Assembly: GCF_001548475.1 (NCBI RefSeq)
Contig: NZ_LRUJ01000008.1
Span: forward strand, 1-64,000
DNA: 64,000 nt
DNA from: Bordetella hinzii LMG 13501
GTDB lineage: Bacteria > Pseudomonadota > Gammaproteobacteria > Burkholderiales > Burkholderiaceae_B
Reading direction: 5' to 3'
Part shown: in pieces, positions 32,770-43,003 of the stretch
Position numbering within the stretch: the first letter of the stretch is position 1
Layout: every line of letters starts with the position of its first letter
Notes under the pieces: model-generated
Told to the model about the DNA's origin: nothing
Database searches by the model: none
What the model saw: the letters and a program-made list of their open reading frames with translations, nothing else
Made by a program: the position numbers and the translations under genes

Positions 32770-32781
32770 AACACGACAACC

Positions 32782-33486
32782 ATGAATGCACTTCTCCTGA
32801 GCAACTCGGCCAGCGACGCCGGCTACCTGACACACGCCCAGCCTTGGCTGGCCGAGTTCGCCTCCACGCTGACCGGCAGCGGCCCGGCGCTGTTCGTGCC
32901 CTTTGCCGGCGTGACCCGTTCCTGGGATGACTACGCTCAACAGGTCGCCGATGCACTGATGCCCGCCGGCATTGCCACGCGCGCCTTGCACCAGGAGGCC
33001 GATCCCGCCTGCGCGCTGGCCGAGGCGCGCCTGATCGTGGTGGGCGGCGGCAACACCTTCCAGCTCTTGCGCGAGCTGCGCCGCCGAGGCCTGCTGTCGC
33101 TCATCGCCGAGCGCGTGCGCGCCGGGCAGGCAGGTTATGTGGGCTGGAGCGCCGGCGCCAACCTGGCCTCGCCCACCATCTGCACCACCAATGACATGCC
33201 CATCGTCGACCCGGGCGGCTTCGATGCGCTGGATCTGGTGCCCTTCCAGATCAATCCCCATTACACCAATGCCCATCCCCCGGGCCACCGCGGCGAGACG
33301 CGCGACCAGCGCCTGGCCGAGTTTTGCGCGCTGAATCCGCAGCGCATGGTGCTGGCCCTGCCCGAGGGCTGCGCCTTGCGCCTGGATGCACGCGGCCTGG
33401 CCTTGCTGGGCCCGCACGATGCCGTGCTGTTCCAGGGAGAACTGGCGCCCCGCGCCTTGGCGCCGGGCAAGCTGTCGCTGGCCTAG
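32782..33486 (+). CDS. pepE: Peptidase E (alpha-aspartyl dipeptidase)
   Basis: This 234-residue S51-family serine peptidase cleaves Asp-X dipeptides. The nucleophile elbow is GYVGWSAGANLASP (Ser in GWSAG), the family-specific motif is VVGGGNTFQLLRELRRRGLL, and the catalytic His region is FQINPHYTNAHPPGHRGETR. The length matches E. coli PepE. It is cytoplasmic and lies 12 bases after the YdjM-like gene. No dedicated promoter is obvious. Confidence 0.94.
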   Translation: MNALLLSNSASDAGYLTHAQPWLAEFASTLTGSGPALFVPFAGVTRSWDDYAQQVADALMPAGIATRALHQEADPACALAEARLIVVGGGNTFQLLRELRRRGLLSLIAERVRAGQAGYVGWSAGANLASPTICTTNDMPIVDPGGFDALDLVPFQINPHYTNAHPPGHRGETRDQRLAEFCALNPQRMVLALPEGCALRLDARGLALLGPHDAVLFQGELAPRALAPGKLSLA

Positions 33487-33565
33487 CGGCGACGGCTCAT
33501 CGGCCCATGGCCGGCCCCGCGCCTGGACGGCCGGGTGCGATAGGTGTGTCGCGCGCGGGCAGGGT

Positions 33566-34036
33566 TCAGGGCAGATCGGGCAGGGGAGGGCCGGGTTCGT
33601 ACTTGACCGTCTGCATGACCACATGGGTATAGAAGGCCTCGACGTTTTCGTCCTGGTCGAAATGGCGGTCGGCGAAGGCCAGGTATTCGTCCATATTGTT
33701 CATATGGACGACGATGACGCAGGAGACGTGGCCGGTCACCAGATAGCATTGGGTCACCGCCGGTTCGGCCACCAGGGCCTGCATGAGTTTGCGGCGGTAA
33801 TCCGAGCCATGCCGCGTGAACTCGATGGTCACGATGGCCGTCAGCGGGCGGCCGGTGTGCGCCGGGTCCAGCAGGGCCACCACGCGCTGGATGACGCCGG
33901 TTTCTTTCAGGCGGGCAACCCGCCGCAGGCAGGCCGAGGCGGACAGGCCGACCTGGTCGGCCAGTGCGGCGTTGGAGAGATCCGCGTTGCGCTGCAATAG
34001 GGCGAGAATCCGGTGGTCGATGGGGTCCAGCAGCAT
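33566..34036 (-). CDS. Lrp/AsnC-family transcriptional regulator
   Basis: This 156-residue protein has an N-terminal helix-turn-helix (LDPIDHRILALLQRNADLSN, LADQVGLSASACLRRVARLK) and a C-terminal RAM/AsnC ligand-binding domain (VTQCYLVTGHVSCVIVVHMN). Members act as octamers sensing amino acids. It is divergent from the nucleoside-recognition-domain membrane gene, a likely target. I chose MLLDPIDHRIL (34036) because the conserved domain starts there. The short gap before 34168 holds both promoters. Confidence 0.93.
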   Translation of the reverse strand: MLLDPIDHRILALLQRNADLSNAALADQVGLSASACLRRVARLKETGVIQRVVALLDPAHTGRPLTAIVTIEFTRHGSDYRRKLMQALVAEPAVTQCYLVTGHVSCVIVVHMNNMDEYLAFADRHFDQDENVEAFYTHVVMQTVKYEPGPPLPDLP

Positions 34037-34167
34037 GGGCACAATATTGTTGTGAATCACGGCCGATTTATAGCGTAGTTTGCTCGCGCGCAGCAATGAA
34101 TCGCGTACTCATTGCGGGGGTTCCGGGATATGCTGCGGCCTTTACTTCCGCCAAACCAGAAAGCCCC

Positions 34168-35115
34168 ATGCTTGCTTACGTCCACCACCTGCTGCGCCGC
34201 GGCTTGCGTCTGTTCTACGCCCTGGCCAAGGTCATGCTGCCCATCATGCTGCTGGTGCAGATCGGGCAGTGGCTGGGCTGGATCGATGCCCTGGGCCATT
34301 TCCTCGGTCCCGTCATGGCCTGGCTGAACCTTCCGGCCCAGGCGGCCCTGATCTGGATGGCGAGCATATTTGTCGGCGTGTATGGCGCCCTTGCGGCGCT
34401 GGCCGGCCTGGCCGGCGGCCTGGACATGACGGCGGCCCAGTTCAGCGCGCTGGCGTCCATGATTCTGTTCGCCCACGGCCTGCCGGTCGAGCAGGCCATC
34501 GTGCGCCGGGCCGGGGCCAGCTTCTGGGCGACCACGGGCCTGCGGCTGGGGGCGGCGATTCTCTACGGCGGCGCCGTCTCCTGGACTTGTCATGCGATGG
34601 GCTGGCTGTCGCAGCCCATGTCCTTCGAGTGGCTGCAGGGCTCGGAGATGGCTGGCGGCGATCCGGGCTTGCAGGATTGGCTGTACGGCACCGCGGTGTC
34701 GATGGCGCTGACCCTGGCCGTGATACTGGCTCTGCTCGTGGTGCTGGACCTCATGGAGCGCAGCGGCATCACGGCTGTGCTGACGCGCGGCCTGACGCCG
34801 GTGTTGCGCTGGTCCGGCCTGGACCCGCAGGTCGCGCCGGTGACCATGCTGGGCGTGTTGCTGGGCCTGTCCTACGGCGGGGCGCTCATCATCGAGGAGG
34901 CGCAACGCCGGCAGTTTTCGGCGCGCACGCGCTTTCTGGCCCTGGCCTGGCTGTCGCTATCCCATTCATTGATCGAAGACACCCTGCTCTTGATGGCGGT
35001 GGGCGCCAATGGCTGGATCGTGCTGGTGGGCCGGGTGGCGCTGACCCTGCTGGTCGTCGCGGCGTTGGCCCGCCTGTGGACCGAGCGCGTTGCCGCCGCG
35101 CCCGGCAGCTGCTGA
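34168..35115 (+). CDS. Nucleoside-recognition (Gate) domain membrane protein
   Basis: This 315-residue integral membrane protein has about eight hydrophobic helices and two Gate-type segments, for example WMASIFVGVYGALAALAGLA and VTMLGVLLGLSYGGALIIEE. These domains occur in SpmA/SpmB and in nucleoside transporters, but the substrate here is unknown. Divergent orientation to an Lrp-type regulator suggests regulated transport of an amino-acid-like or related compound. The start ATG 34168 begins MLAYVHHLLRRGL. It converges with coaBC. Confidence 0.75.
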   Translation: MLAYVHHLLRRGLRLFYALAKVMLPIMLLVQIGQWLGWIDALGHFLGPVMAWLNLPAQAALIWMASIFVGVYGALAALAGLAGGLDMTAAQFSALASMILFAHGLPVEQAIVRRAGASFWATTGLRLGAAILYGGAVSWTCHAMGWLSQPMSFEWLQGSEMAGGDPGLQDWLYGTAVSMALTLAVILALLVVLDLMERSGITAVLTRGLTPVLRWSGLDPQVAPVTMLGVLLGLSYGGALIIEEAQRRQFSARTRFLALAWLSLSHSLIEDTLLLMAVGANGWIVLVGRVALTLLVVAALARLWTERVAAAPGSC

Positions 35116-35140
35116 CCCAGTCGGCTGGCCCCGGGGCCGA

Positions 35141-36343
35141 TCAGCCTTGTTTGGGCAGGCGGCTCGCGATCTCGGCCACCAGGCGGCGCGCGGCATCCAG
35201 CTTGGGCGCGGCCGGCAGGGGATGGACGCCCTGGCCGTCAAAGAGCACCAGCTCGGTCGTATCCGCGTCCATGACTTTATGCGCCAGATTGCCCACCAAG
35301 AGCGGGATGCCCTTGCGCTGGCGCTTGGCTTCGGCGTGTTCGGAGAGCTTTTCCGTCTCGGCCGCGAAGCCAACACACCACGGGCCCTTGGGCAGGCGCG
35401 CCACCTCGGCCAGGATGTCCGGATTGGGTTCGAACTCCATCTTGGGCTGGCCGCCGCCTTCACTGTCTTTCTTGAGCTTTTGGCCGGCGGGGTTCTTGAC
35501 GCGCCAATCGGCCACGGCGGCCACGGCCACGAAGATATCCGCGTCCATGGCGTGGGCCATGACGGCGTCATACATTTGCCGGGCGGTCATGACCGGGATG
35601 GCGGTGACGCCGCGCGGCACTTTCAGGGCCGTGGCCCCGGTCACCAGGGTGACGCGCGCGCCGGCTTCGTGCGCGGCTCGCGCCAGCGCATAGCCCGTCT
35701 TGCCCGAAGACCGGTTGGTCAGCACGCGCACCGGATCCACGGGCTCGGAGGTGGGGCCCGCGGTCAGCAGCACGTGGCGGCCGGCCAGCAGCTTGGGCTG
35801 GAAAAAAGCGATCAGGTCGGCGAGGATCTCATGCGGCTCCAGCATGCGGCCCGACCCGGTTTCGCCACAAGCCTGTTCTCCGGAGGCCGGCCCGAGCAGG
35901 GTGATGCCGTCGGCCAGCAACTGGGCGACGTTGCGCTGCGTGGCCGGGTTGGCCCACATCTCGCGGTTCATGGCCGGCGCCACCAGCAGGGGGCAGGCGC
36001 GGGCCACGCACAGCGTGGAGAGCAGGTCGTCGGCCAGGCCGTGCGCCAGCTTGGCCATGAAGTCGGTGCTGGCCGGCGCGATCAGCACGGCATCGGCGCC
36101 GCGCGTCAGGTCGATATGGGCCATGTTGTTCGGCACCCGCGCATCCCAGGCGTCGACAAAGACCGGCCGGCCCGAGAGGGCTTGCATGGTCACCGGCGTG
36201 ATGAAGTGCGTGGCCGCCTCGGTCATCACGACATCGACGGTTGCCCCTTGCTCGGTCAGGCGGCGCACGAGTTCGGCGATCTTGTAGCAGGCAATGCCGC
36301 CGGTCATTCCGAGGACGATGCGTTTGCGGGCGAGATCAAGCAT
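35141..36343 (-). CDS. coaBC: Bifunctional phosphopantothenoylcysteine decarboxylase/synthase CoaBC
   Basis: This 400-residue fusion makes 4'-phosphopantetheine for coenzyme A. The N-terminal CoaC flavoprotein half has KRIVLGMTGGIACYKIAELV, the catalytic His in NNMAHIDLTRGAD, and PAMNREMWANPATQRNV with GSGRMLEPHEI. The C-terminal CoaB half contains LLTAGPTSEPVDPVRVLTNR, the CTP-binding N-terminus, and ends ASRLPKQG. All core motifs are present. It lies downstream of lspA on the same strand, with a 62-base gap, as part of ribF-ileS-lspA-coaBC. Confidence 0.96.
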   Translation of the reverse strand: MLDLARKRIVLGMTGGIACYKIAELVRRLTEQGATVDVVMTEAATHFITPVTMQALSGRPVFVDAWDARVPNNMAHIDLTRGADAVLIAPASTDFMAKLAHGLADDLLSTLCVARACPLLVAPAMNREMWANPATQRNVAQLLADGITLLGPASGEQACGETGSGRMLEPHEILADLIAFFQPKLLAGRHVLLTAGPTSEPVDPVRVLTNRSSGKTGYALARAAHEAGARVTLVTGATALKVPRGVTAIPVMTARQMYDAVMAHAMDADIFVAVAAVADWRVKNPAGQKLKKDSEGGGQPKMEFEPNPDILAEVARLPKGPWCVGFAAETEKLSEHAEAKRQRKGIPLLVGNLAHKVMDADTTELVLFDGQGVHPLPAAPKLDAARRLVAEIASRLPKQG

Positions 36344-36405
36344 GGTGGCTGCGCGGCGCGGGCGCCGCTTTCCTGTTGTGTCGGGTAATACGGATTGTAG
36401 GCGGC

Positions 36406-36921
36406 TCAGGCGCCGGAAGACTGCTTGGCCTTGGCGCGGCCGCGCAACAGCTCATCGAGCACCAGCAGCACCGCGCCGCAGGTGATGGCGACGTCGGCGA
36501 TGTTGAAGGCAGGGTAATACCAGTCTTTCCAGTAGAACAACAGGAAGTCCACCACGTGGCCGTAGGCCAGGCGGTCGATCACATTGCCCACCGCGCCGCC
36601 CAGGATGAGGATGAGGGCGGCGCGAAAGCGCGGCTGGCCGGGCGTGCGGCGCAATAGCCATAGGATGACGACGGCCGCCACCAGGCCCAGGCCGGTGAAG
36701 AACCAGCGCTGCCAGCCTTCTTCGGCCGCCAGGAAGCTGAAGGCCGCGCCGCGGTTGTACAGCAGCGTGAAGTCAAAGAAAGGCAGCACGTTGACGCGCT
36801 CGCCAAAGGAAAACGCGGTGTTGAAATAGACCTTGGTGAGCTGGTCCACCACGATGATCAACAGGGCAAGCGCCAGGGCGCCGCCCAGTTTTCCCCGGGC
36901 CTTGGGCGAGGCTTGCGTCAT
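36406..36921 (-). CDS. lspA: Lipoprotein signal peptidase (signal peptidase II)
   Basis: This 171-residue inner-membrane aspartyl protease removes signal peptides from diacylated prolipoproteins. It has four hydrophobic segments. The catalytic aspartates lie in LGGAVGNVIDRLAYGHVVDF and FNIADVAITCGAVLLVLDE. The start MTQASPKARGKLG at 36921 lies two bases after the ileS stop, the usual ileS-lspA coupling. The substrate lipoproteins include EhuB in this window. Confidence 0.96.
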   Translation of the reverse strand: MTQASPKARGKLGGALALALLIIVVDQLTKVYFNTAFSFGERVNVLPFFDFTLLYNRGAAFSFLAAEEGWQRWFFTGLGLVAAVVILWLLRRTPGQPRFRAALILILGGAVGNVIDRLAYGHVVDFLLFYWKDWYYPAFNIADVAITCGAVLLVLDELLRGRAKAKQSSGA

Positions 36922-36923
36922 GC

Positions 36924-39785
36924 TCAGGCCTTCTCGCGCGGTTCGCCCGCGCCAAACAGATTGGATACGCAGCGGCCGCAGATCTCGGGATGGCCGGCGT
37001 CTTGCCCGACGTCGGCGCGCCAGTGCCAGCAGCGCTCGCATTTCTTGTGACCCGACGGCGCGATCTCGATGGCGAGTTCGCCGGCGCGGGCATGCACGGT
37101 GGCGCGCGAAACGATGAGCACGAAGCGCAGGTCGTCGCCCAGGCTGGACAGGAGCGCGTGGTCATCGCCTTCGGCGTAGAGGTCGACCTCGGCTTGCAGC
37201 GAGGAACCGATCAGCCCTTCGCCGCGGACGTCCTCGAGCTTGCGCAGCACATCGGCGCGGATGGCGCGCAGGCGGCTCCAGCGGCCGGCCAGCGTCTCGG
37301 CGTCGGCGTAGGGCGGCAACTGGTGGTAGACCTCGGTGAGGATGGTCAGGCGCGCGGCGTCGGCCTGGTGCTTCAGGGCCGAGTCCACCAGCACCTTCCA
37401 GGCCTCTTCGGCCGTGAAGGTAAGGATGGGGGCCATCAGCTTGAGCAGGGTCTGCGTGATTTCCAGCAGGGCCGTCTGTGCGCTGCGGCGGGCATGGCTG
37501 TCCGGCGCGCTGGTGTAGAGCCGGTCCTTCAGGATGTCGAGATAGAAGGCGCCCAGGTCTTCGGAACAGAACGTCTGCAGGCGCGAGACCGCCGGATGGA
37601 AGTCATAGCGCTCGTAGTTGGCGAGCACCTCGGTCTGCATCTGGGCGGTCATGACCAGCGCATAGCGGTCGATTTCGAGCAGATCGCCGAAGGGCACGGC
37701 CTGGCCGACGCCATCGAAGTCCGCCACGTTGGCCAGCAGAAAACGCAGCGTATTGCGGATGCGGCGGTAGCCCTCGACCACGCGCTTGAGGATCTCGTCG
37801 GAGATGGACAGTTCGCCCGAGTAATCGGTGGAGGCGACCCACAGGCGGAGGATTTCAGCGCCCAGCGAGTCCGACACCTTTTGCGGTGCGATCACATTGC
37901 CGACTGATTTGCTCATCTTGCGGCCCTGGCCGTCGACCACGAAACCGTGGGTGAGCAGGCCCTTGTAGGGCGGCTGCCCATACAGCATGCAGCCGGTGAG
38001 CAGCGAAGAGTGGAACCAGCCGCGGTGCTGGTCGGAGCCTTCGAGGTAGAGGTCGGCCGGCCAGGCCAGCTGTTCGCCGTGCGAACCGGCCAGGGCGTGA
38101 TCCTTGCCGCCCAGCACGGTGGCGTGGGTGCTGCCCGAATCGAACCACACATCCAGGGTGTCGCGGTTCTTTTCGTAGTTGTCGGCCTCGTCGCCCAGCA
38201 GTTCGCGCGGGTCCAGCGACTGCCAGGCCTCGATGCCGTTTTTCTCGACGCGCTTGGCGACTTCTTCGAGCAGTTCGACCGTGCGCGGATGCAGTTCGCC
38301 GGTCTCCTTGTGCACGAAGAAGGCCATGGGCACGCCCCATTGGCGCTGGCGCGACAGCGTCCAGTCAGGGCGGTTGGCGATCATGGCGTGCAGGCGGGCC
38401 CGGCCCCAGGCCGGGTAGAAAGCCGTGGCCTCGATGCCGGCCAGCGCGGTCTCGCGCAGGGTCGGGCCGCCGTCGGTGGGCGTGACATCCATGCCGGCGA
38501 ACCATTGGCTCGTGGCGCGATAGATCACCGGCGTCTTGTGGCGCCAGCAATGCATATAGCTGTGCGAGAGTTTCTGCACATGCATGAGCGAGCCGGCCAG
38601 CTTGAGCGCCTCGACGATCTTGGGATTGGCGTCCCAGATCGACAGGCCGCCGAACAGCGGCAGGGTGGAGGCGTATCTGCCGTCGCCCATCACCGGGCTG
38701 AGGATATCGGCGTCGGCCAGGCCGTGCGCCTTGCAGGACACGAAGTCCTCGATGCCGTAGGCGGGCGCCGAGTGCACCACGCCGGTGCCGGCATCCAGGG
38801 TGACGTAGTCGCCCAGGTAGATGGGCGAGCTGCGGTCATAGCCTTCGGCCGCCTTGGCCAGCGGATGCGCGAAGCGCAGGCCGGACAGCGCCTCGCCCTG
38901 GGTCGTGGCGATGACTTCGCCTTCAAGGCTCCAGCTCTGCAGGCAGGCCTCGACCCGTTCCCTGGCGATCAGGACGAGCGGCCCATGCACCGGCGTGGGC
39001 GAGACGTGCACCAGCGCATATTCGATCTCGGGATGGACGTTGAGCGCCTGGTTGGACGGGATGGTCCAGGGCGTGGTGGTCCAGATCACGATGGCGCCGT
39101 CTTCGACGCTGTCCAGCCCGAACGCGCGCGCCAGGCCCGGCTTGTCGATGAAGGGAAAGGCCACGTCCACGGCCGGATCCACCCGGTCGGCGTACTCGAC
39201 CTCGGCCTCGGCCAGCGCCGAGCCGCAGTCGAAACACCAGTTCACGGGTTTCAGGCCCCGGAAGACATAGCCTTTTTCGAGGATGCGCGCCAACACCCGG
39301 ATCTCATCGGCTTCATTGCTGAAGTTCATCGTGAGATAGGGGTTGTCCCAATCGCCGAGCACGCCCAGGCGCTTGAAATCCTTGCGCTGCCGGTCCAGTT
39401 GCTCCAGCGCGTAGGCGCGGGCCTTGGACTGGACTTCGGTCACGGGCAGGTTCTTGCCGTATTTTTTCTCGATCTGGATCTCGATCGGCATGCCGTGGCA
39501 GTCCCAGCCCGGCACGTAGGGCGCGTCAAAGCCGGCCATGTTGCGGCTTTTGACGATGATGTCCTTCAGGATCTTGTTGACCGCGTGCCCGATGTGGATG
39601 TCGCCGTTGGCATACGGCGGGCCGTCGTGCAGGATGAAGCGCGGCCGGCCCTTGCTGGCGGCGCGCACGGCCTGGTAGACGCGGGTTTCCTCCCACTGCT
39701 GCACCCAGCCAGGCTCGCGCTTGGCAAGGTCGCCCCGCATGGGGAAAGAGGTATCGGGCAGGTTGAGGGTCTTTTTATAGTCCAT
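36924..39785 (-). CDS. ileS: Isoleucyl-tRNA synthetase
   Basis: This 953-residue class I synthetase has the HIGH motif ([16 protein letters not shown]), KMSKS loop ([17 protein letters not shown]) and CP1 editing domain ([19 protein letters not shown]). The C-terminal zinc ribbon ([14 protein letters not shown] and ICGRCVSNL) is complete, so this is the bacterial type. [18 protein letters not shown] at 39785 is the family start and overlaps the end of ribF by 11 bases. lspA follows two bases after the stop. Confidence 0.97.
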   Translation of the reverse strand: MDYKKTLNLPDTSFPMRGDLAKREPGWVQQWEETRVYQAVRAASKGRPRFILHDGPPYANGDIHIGHAVNKILKDIIVKSRNMAGFDAPYVPGWDCHGMPIEIQIEKKYGKNLPVTEVQSKARAYALEQLDRQRKDFKRLGVLGDWDNPYLTMNFSNEADEIRVLARILEKGYVFRGLKPVNWCFDCGSALAEAEVEYADRVDPAVDVAFPFIDKPGLARAFGLDSVEDGAIVIWTTTPWTIPSNQALNVHPEIEYALVHVSPTPVHGPLVLIARERVEACLQSWSLEGEVIATTQGEALSGLRFAHPLAKAAEGYDRSSPIYLGDYVTLDAGTGVVHSAPAYGIEDFVSCKAHGLADADILSPVMGDGRYASTLPLFGGLSIWDANPKIVEALKLAGSLMHVQKLSHSYMHCWRHKTPVIYRATSQWFAGMDVTPTDGGPTLRETALAGIEATAFYPAWGRARLHAMIANRPDWTLSRQRQWGVPMAFFVHKETGELHPRTVELLEEVAKRVEKNGIEAWQSLDPRELLGDEADNYEKNRDTLDVWFDSGSTHATVLGGKDHALAGSHGEQLAWPADLYLEGSDQHRGWFHSSLLTGCMLYGQPPYKGLLTHGFVVDGQGRKMSKSVGNVIAPQKVSDSLGAEILRLWVASTDYSGELSISDEILKRVVEGYRRIRNTLRFLLANVADFDGVGQAVPFGDLLEIDRYALVMTAQMQTEVLANYERYDFHPAVSRLQTFCSEDLGAFYLDILKDRLYTSAPDSHARRSAQTALLEITQTLLKLMAPILTFTAEEAWKVLVDSALKHQADAARLTILTEVYHQLPPYADAETLAGRWSRLRAIRADVLRKLEDVRGEGLIGSSLQAEVDLYAEGDDHALLSSLGDDLRFVLIVSRATVHARAGELAIEIAPSGHKKCERCWHWRADVGQDAGHPEICGRCVSNLFGAGEPREKA

Positions 39786-40740
39786 GAACGGCAAAATAGG
39801 CGCGCGCGTTTCGCGCGTCTTCGGCGATGGCGGCAGTCAGGGAAGGGAGATCGGGAAACTTTTCTTCGTCCCGCAGTTTGTGCAGGAATTCGACGCACAC
39901 GAGTTTACCGTAAGCGTCGAGGCTCTCGTCGAGCAGGTGGACTTCCAGCAGGACCCGGCCTGCGTCCTCGACGCTGGGCCGCACGCCCAGGCTGGCCACG
40001 CCGGCCATCGGCCGCGGGCCCAGACCCTGGACGCGCACCACATAAATGCCCGAGCGCGCCGCGCAGCGGGGCGCCACGCGCAGGTTCATGGTCGGGAAGC
40101 CCAGTTCCCGGCCCAGCTTGCGCCCATGGACGACATGGCCGCTGAGATGGAAGGGGCGCCCGAGGAGGTGCTCGGCCCGGGCCAGGTCGCCCACGGCCAG
40201 GGCGGTGCGCACCTCGGAGCTGGATATCCGGTGGCCCTGGCGGTCGGTGACGTCGGCCAGCGTGGCGACCTCGAAGCCATGGGCCAGGCCGGCCTCGCGC
40301 AACAGGTCGATATCGCCGCTGCGTTTATGCCCGAAACGGAAGTCCTCGCCCACCAGCAGCCAGCGGGTCTGCAGCCCGGTGACCAGCAGGTCTTCGATGA
40401 AGGCATTGGCCGACATTTCGGCCAGGCGGGCATCGAAAGGCTCGATCAGGACCTGCTCCATGCCGGCGCGGGCCAGCGAGGCGACCTTGTCGCGCAGGCC
40501 GCTGATGCGGGTGGGGGCCAGTTCGGGGCGCTGGTGCAGCTGGGCGAAGTATTCGCGCGGATGCGGCTCGAACGTCATGACCGAGGGCGTCAGCCCGCGC
40601 GTTTGCGCGGTTTCGCGCACCCGGGCAAGGATGGCTTGATGGCCCCGGTGCACGCCATCGAAATTGCCGATGGTCAGGGCACAGGGGGAGCGCTGCCCGG
40701 CGGGCGGCAGGTGGTGGTAGATGCGCAGCGATGGTTTCAC
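39775..40740 (-). CDS. ribF: Bifunctional riboflavin kinase / FAD synthetase
   Basis: This 321-residue enzyme converts riboflavin to FMN and FAD. The N-terminal adenylyltransferase domain has [20 protein letters not shown] and [13 protein letters not shown] with the ISSSEVR motif. The C-terminal flavokinase domain begins [21 protein letters not shown] prefer the GTG start at 40740 ([14 protein letters not shown]), which gives the usual length; an upstream ATG at 40803 would add 21 unrelated residues and run into the purN promoter. It overlaps ileS by 11 bases, so the two are coupled. Confidence 0.94.
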   Translation of the reverse strand: MKPSLRIYHHLPPAGQRSPCALTIGNFDGVHRGHQAILARVRETAQTRGLTPSVMTFEPHPREYFAQLHQRPELAPTRISGLRDKVASLARAGMEQVLIEPFDARLAEMSANAFIEDLLVTGLQTRWLLVGEDFRFGHKRSGDIDLLREAGLAHGFEVATLADVTDRQGHRISSSEVRTALAVGDLARAEHLLGRPFHLSGHVVHGRKLGRELGFPTMNLRVAPRCAARSGIYVVRVQGLGPRPMAGVASLGVRPSVEDAGRVLLEVHLLDESLDAYGKLVCVEFLHKLRDEEKFPDLPSLTAAIAEDARNARAYFAVHGL

Positions 40741-40788
40741 GGGCAAGAGTTTACAATTTTGGGTTGGCTCGCCTTGGAATTTCTTATC

Positions 40789-41457
40789 TTGCCTCAATCC
40801 CAATCGACTCCGTGCCGCTTCGTCATCCTGATTTCAGGGCGGGGCAGCAATATGCAATCGCTGGTGCAGAGCTGCGAAGACCAGGGCTGGCCGGCACAGG
40901 TTGCCGCCGTCATCGCCAGCCGCCCGGACGCCGCCGGCCTGCAATGGGCGGCCGGCCGGGGCATCCCGACGGCAGCCTTGTTCCACAAGGATTTTGCCAG
41001 CCGCGAGGCCTTCGACGCCGCGCTGGCCGAGGTCATCGACCGGTTCGAGCCCGATTATGTGCTGCTGGCCGGCTTCATGCGCGTGCTCACGCCCGGTTTC
41101 GTGAATCATTATGCCGGCCGCCTGGTCAATATCCATCCTTCGCTGCTGCCGGCCTTTCCGGGCCTGCATACCCATGCGCAGGCCCTGGCCACCGGGGTGC
41201 GGGTCCACGGCTGCACCGTGCATTTCGTCACCCCCGTGCTGGACCACGGGCCGATCATCGCCCAGGGCTGTGTGCCGGTGCTGGCCGGCGACACGCCCGA
41301 GGCGCTGGCCGGGCGCGTGCTCGAGGTCGAGCATGTGGCGTATCCGGCCGCGGCGCGCTGGCTGGCCGAGCGGCGCGTCAGCCTGACCGCCGATCACCGT
41401 GTCGAGGTCGAAGGCGATCCGGCACGACTGTTTACCTGGCCGCCGGCCGCCCAGTGA
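40789..41457 (+). CDS. purN: Phosphoribosylglycinamide formyltransferase
   Basis: This enzyme transfers the formyl group from 10-formyl-THF to GAR in purine synthesis. It carries FVILISGRGSNMQSLV (phosphate binding), VNIHPSLLPAFPGLHTHAQA and the catalytic HGCTVHFVTPVLDHGPIIAQ. No ATG fits: the first family residues follow TTG 40789 (PQSQSTPCRFVILISG), giving 222 residues, and the next ATG (codon 22 of the family) is inside the active-site loop. A TACAAT -10 element lies at 40752-40757. Divergent from ribF. Confidence 0.93.
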   Translation: MPQSQSTPCRFVILISGRGSNMQSLVQSCEDQGWPAQVAAVIASRPDAAGLQWAAGRGIPTAALFHKDFASREAFDAALAEVIDRFEPDYVLLAGFMRVLTPGFVNHYAGRLVNIHPSLLPAFPGLHTHAQALATGVRVHGCTVHFVTPVLDHGPIIAQGCVPVLAGDTPEALAGRVLEVEHVAYPAAARWLAERRVSLTADHRVEVEGDPARLFTWPPAAQ

Positions 41458-41494
41458 GGCGCGGCGGTCCAATCGGGGAGTGTCCCCAGGAATC

Positions 41495-42994
41495 ATGATG
41501 AACAAGAAGAACCCAAGCTCGCGGCCCACCAACACCAGGCCGGAACGACAGGCCCAGGCGCGACCGGCGCAGGCGCGGCCGGCCGAGCGCGGCGACGGCC
41601 GTCCGCGCCGCTCGCTGGCGGCTTTCCGCATCGAACAAGTCCAGCGCGTGCTGGGCGAGGTGCTTCAGTGGGCCAGCCCCGCCGATGCCGTGCTGTCGCA
41701 TTGGCTGCGCGCCAATCCCGCGCTGGGCGGCCGCGACCGGGCCGAACTGGCCGAGGGCGTCTACGATGTGGTGCGCAATCTGCGCCGCTACCGCCAACTG
41801 GCCGAAAGCGGGGTCGGAAACGCGAACCGCCGTCTCGCCATCCTGGGACTGGCCGCCACGCGCGGCCTGGAGTGGCTGAAGGACGCCCTGGATCCGGGCG
41901 AGGCCGATTGGCTGGCGCGGGTCGATCATGTCGATCCCGCCTCCTTGCCGCGCGCGGTGCGCTTCAGCCTGCCGGACTGGCTGGAAGAGCGCCTGGGCAG
42001 CCTGCCCGGGCCTGATGCGCTGATGGAGGCCCTGCAGCAGCCGGCCCAGCTGGATGTCCGCTCCAATCCCCTGAAAATCGAGCGCGATGCCTTGCTGGCC
42101 AAGCTGCGCGAGGGTCCGGCCGGGCGCTACGACCCGCAGCCCATGCCGTATTCGCCCTGGGGCATCCGCTTCAAGGGCCACCCGCCCATCAATCGCTGGC
42201 CGGAATTCGAGGGCGGCTTGGTCGAGGTGCAGGACGAGGGCAGCCAGCTGCTGGCCTTGCTGGTGGGCCCGCGCCGTGGCGAAATGATCATCGACTTCTG
42301 CGCCGGTGCTGGCGGCAAGTCGCTGCTGTTGGGCGCGCTGATGCGTTCGACCGGCCGGCTGTATGCGTTTGACGTCTCGGCCGCCCGCCTGGCCAAGGCC
42401 AAGCCGCGCTTTGCGCGCAGCGGCCTGTCCAACGTGGTGCCGGTCGTCATCGACAGCGAGAATGACGCCCGGGTCAAGCGCCTGGCGGGCAAGGCGCAGC
42501 GCGTGCTGGTCGATGCGCCCTGCACCGGGATCGGCACGCTGCGCCGCAATCCCGACCTCAAATGGCGCCAGCAGCCGCAGGCGCTGGGCGAGCTCTGCGA
42601 GCTGCAATACCGCATTCTCAAGAGCGCGGCCCGCTGCGTGGCGCCGGGCGGCCGCCTGGTCTACGCCACCTGCAGCCTGCTGCCCGAGGAAAACGCCGAC
42701 CAGGCTGACCGCTTCCTGGCCGAACACCCCGATTTCGAGCGCCTGGATGCGGCCGCGCTGTTGCATAACCGCTGCGAAAATCTGGTGCTGGATGGTCCCT
42801 ATGTCCAGTTGCGTCCCGATTTGCACGGCACCGACGGTTTTTTTGCCGCCGTCTTCGAGCGCAGGAAGGCGGATCGCGCCGCCCAGGCCAAGGCGCAGGC
42901 CCAGGCCGTGATCCAGGCCGCCGCTGAAGAAACCGCCGAGGAGGCCGCGGCGCCGGCCGAAGAGATGCTCAAGGCCACGGGCGCCAGCGACTGA
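41495..42994 (+). CDS. RsmB/NOP-family 16S/RNA cytosine-C5 methyltransferase
   Basis: This 499-residue protein has a basic, low-complexity N-terminus (about 1-45) and an NusB-like domain (about 50-150). The SAM-dependent methyltransferase core has SAM motif IIDFCAGAGGKSLLLGAL, motif IV DAPCTGIGTLRRNPDLKW and motif VI VYATCSLLPEENADQ, the last two providing the two cysteines of m5C methyltransferases. The C-terminus is an Ala/Glu-rich tail after about 465. It is probably RsmB-like (C967 of 16S rRNA), but a paralogue is possible. Two adjacent ATGs at 41495 and 41498 follow AGG. Confidence 0.88.
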   Translation: MMNKKNPSSRPTNTRPERQAQARPAQARPAERGDGRPRRSLAAFRIEQVQRVLGEVLQWASPADAVLSHWLRANPALGGRDRAELAEGVYDVVRNLRRYRQLAESGVGNANRRLAILGLAATRGLEWLKDALDPGEADWLARVDHVDPASLPRAVRFSLPDWLEERLGSLPGPDALMEALQQPAQLDVRSNPLKIERDALLAKLREGPAGRYDPQPMPYSPWGIRFKGHPPINRWPEFEGGLVEVQDEGSQLLALLVGPRRGEMIIDFCAGAGGKSLLLGALMRSTGRLYAFDVSAARLAKAKPRFARSGLSNVVPVVIDSENDARVKRLAGKAQRVLVDAPCTGIGTLRRNPDLKWRQQPQALGELCELQYRILKSAARCVAPGGRLVYATCSLLPEENADQADRFLAEHPDFERLDAAALLHNRCENLVLDGPYVQLRPDLHGTDGFFAAVFERRKADRAAQAKAQAQAVIQAAAEETAEEAAAPAEEMLKATGASD

Positions 42995-43003
42995 GGCCTC
43001 CGG

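Noticed and set aside
37947-40145. Long plus-strand open frame opposite ileS and ribF
   Set aside because: Antisense artefact of high-GC coding sequence; both minus-strand genes are complete with motifs.
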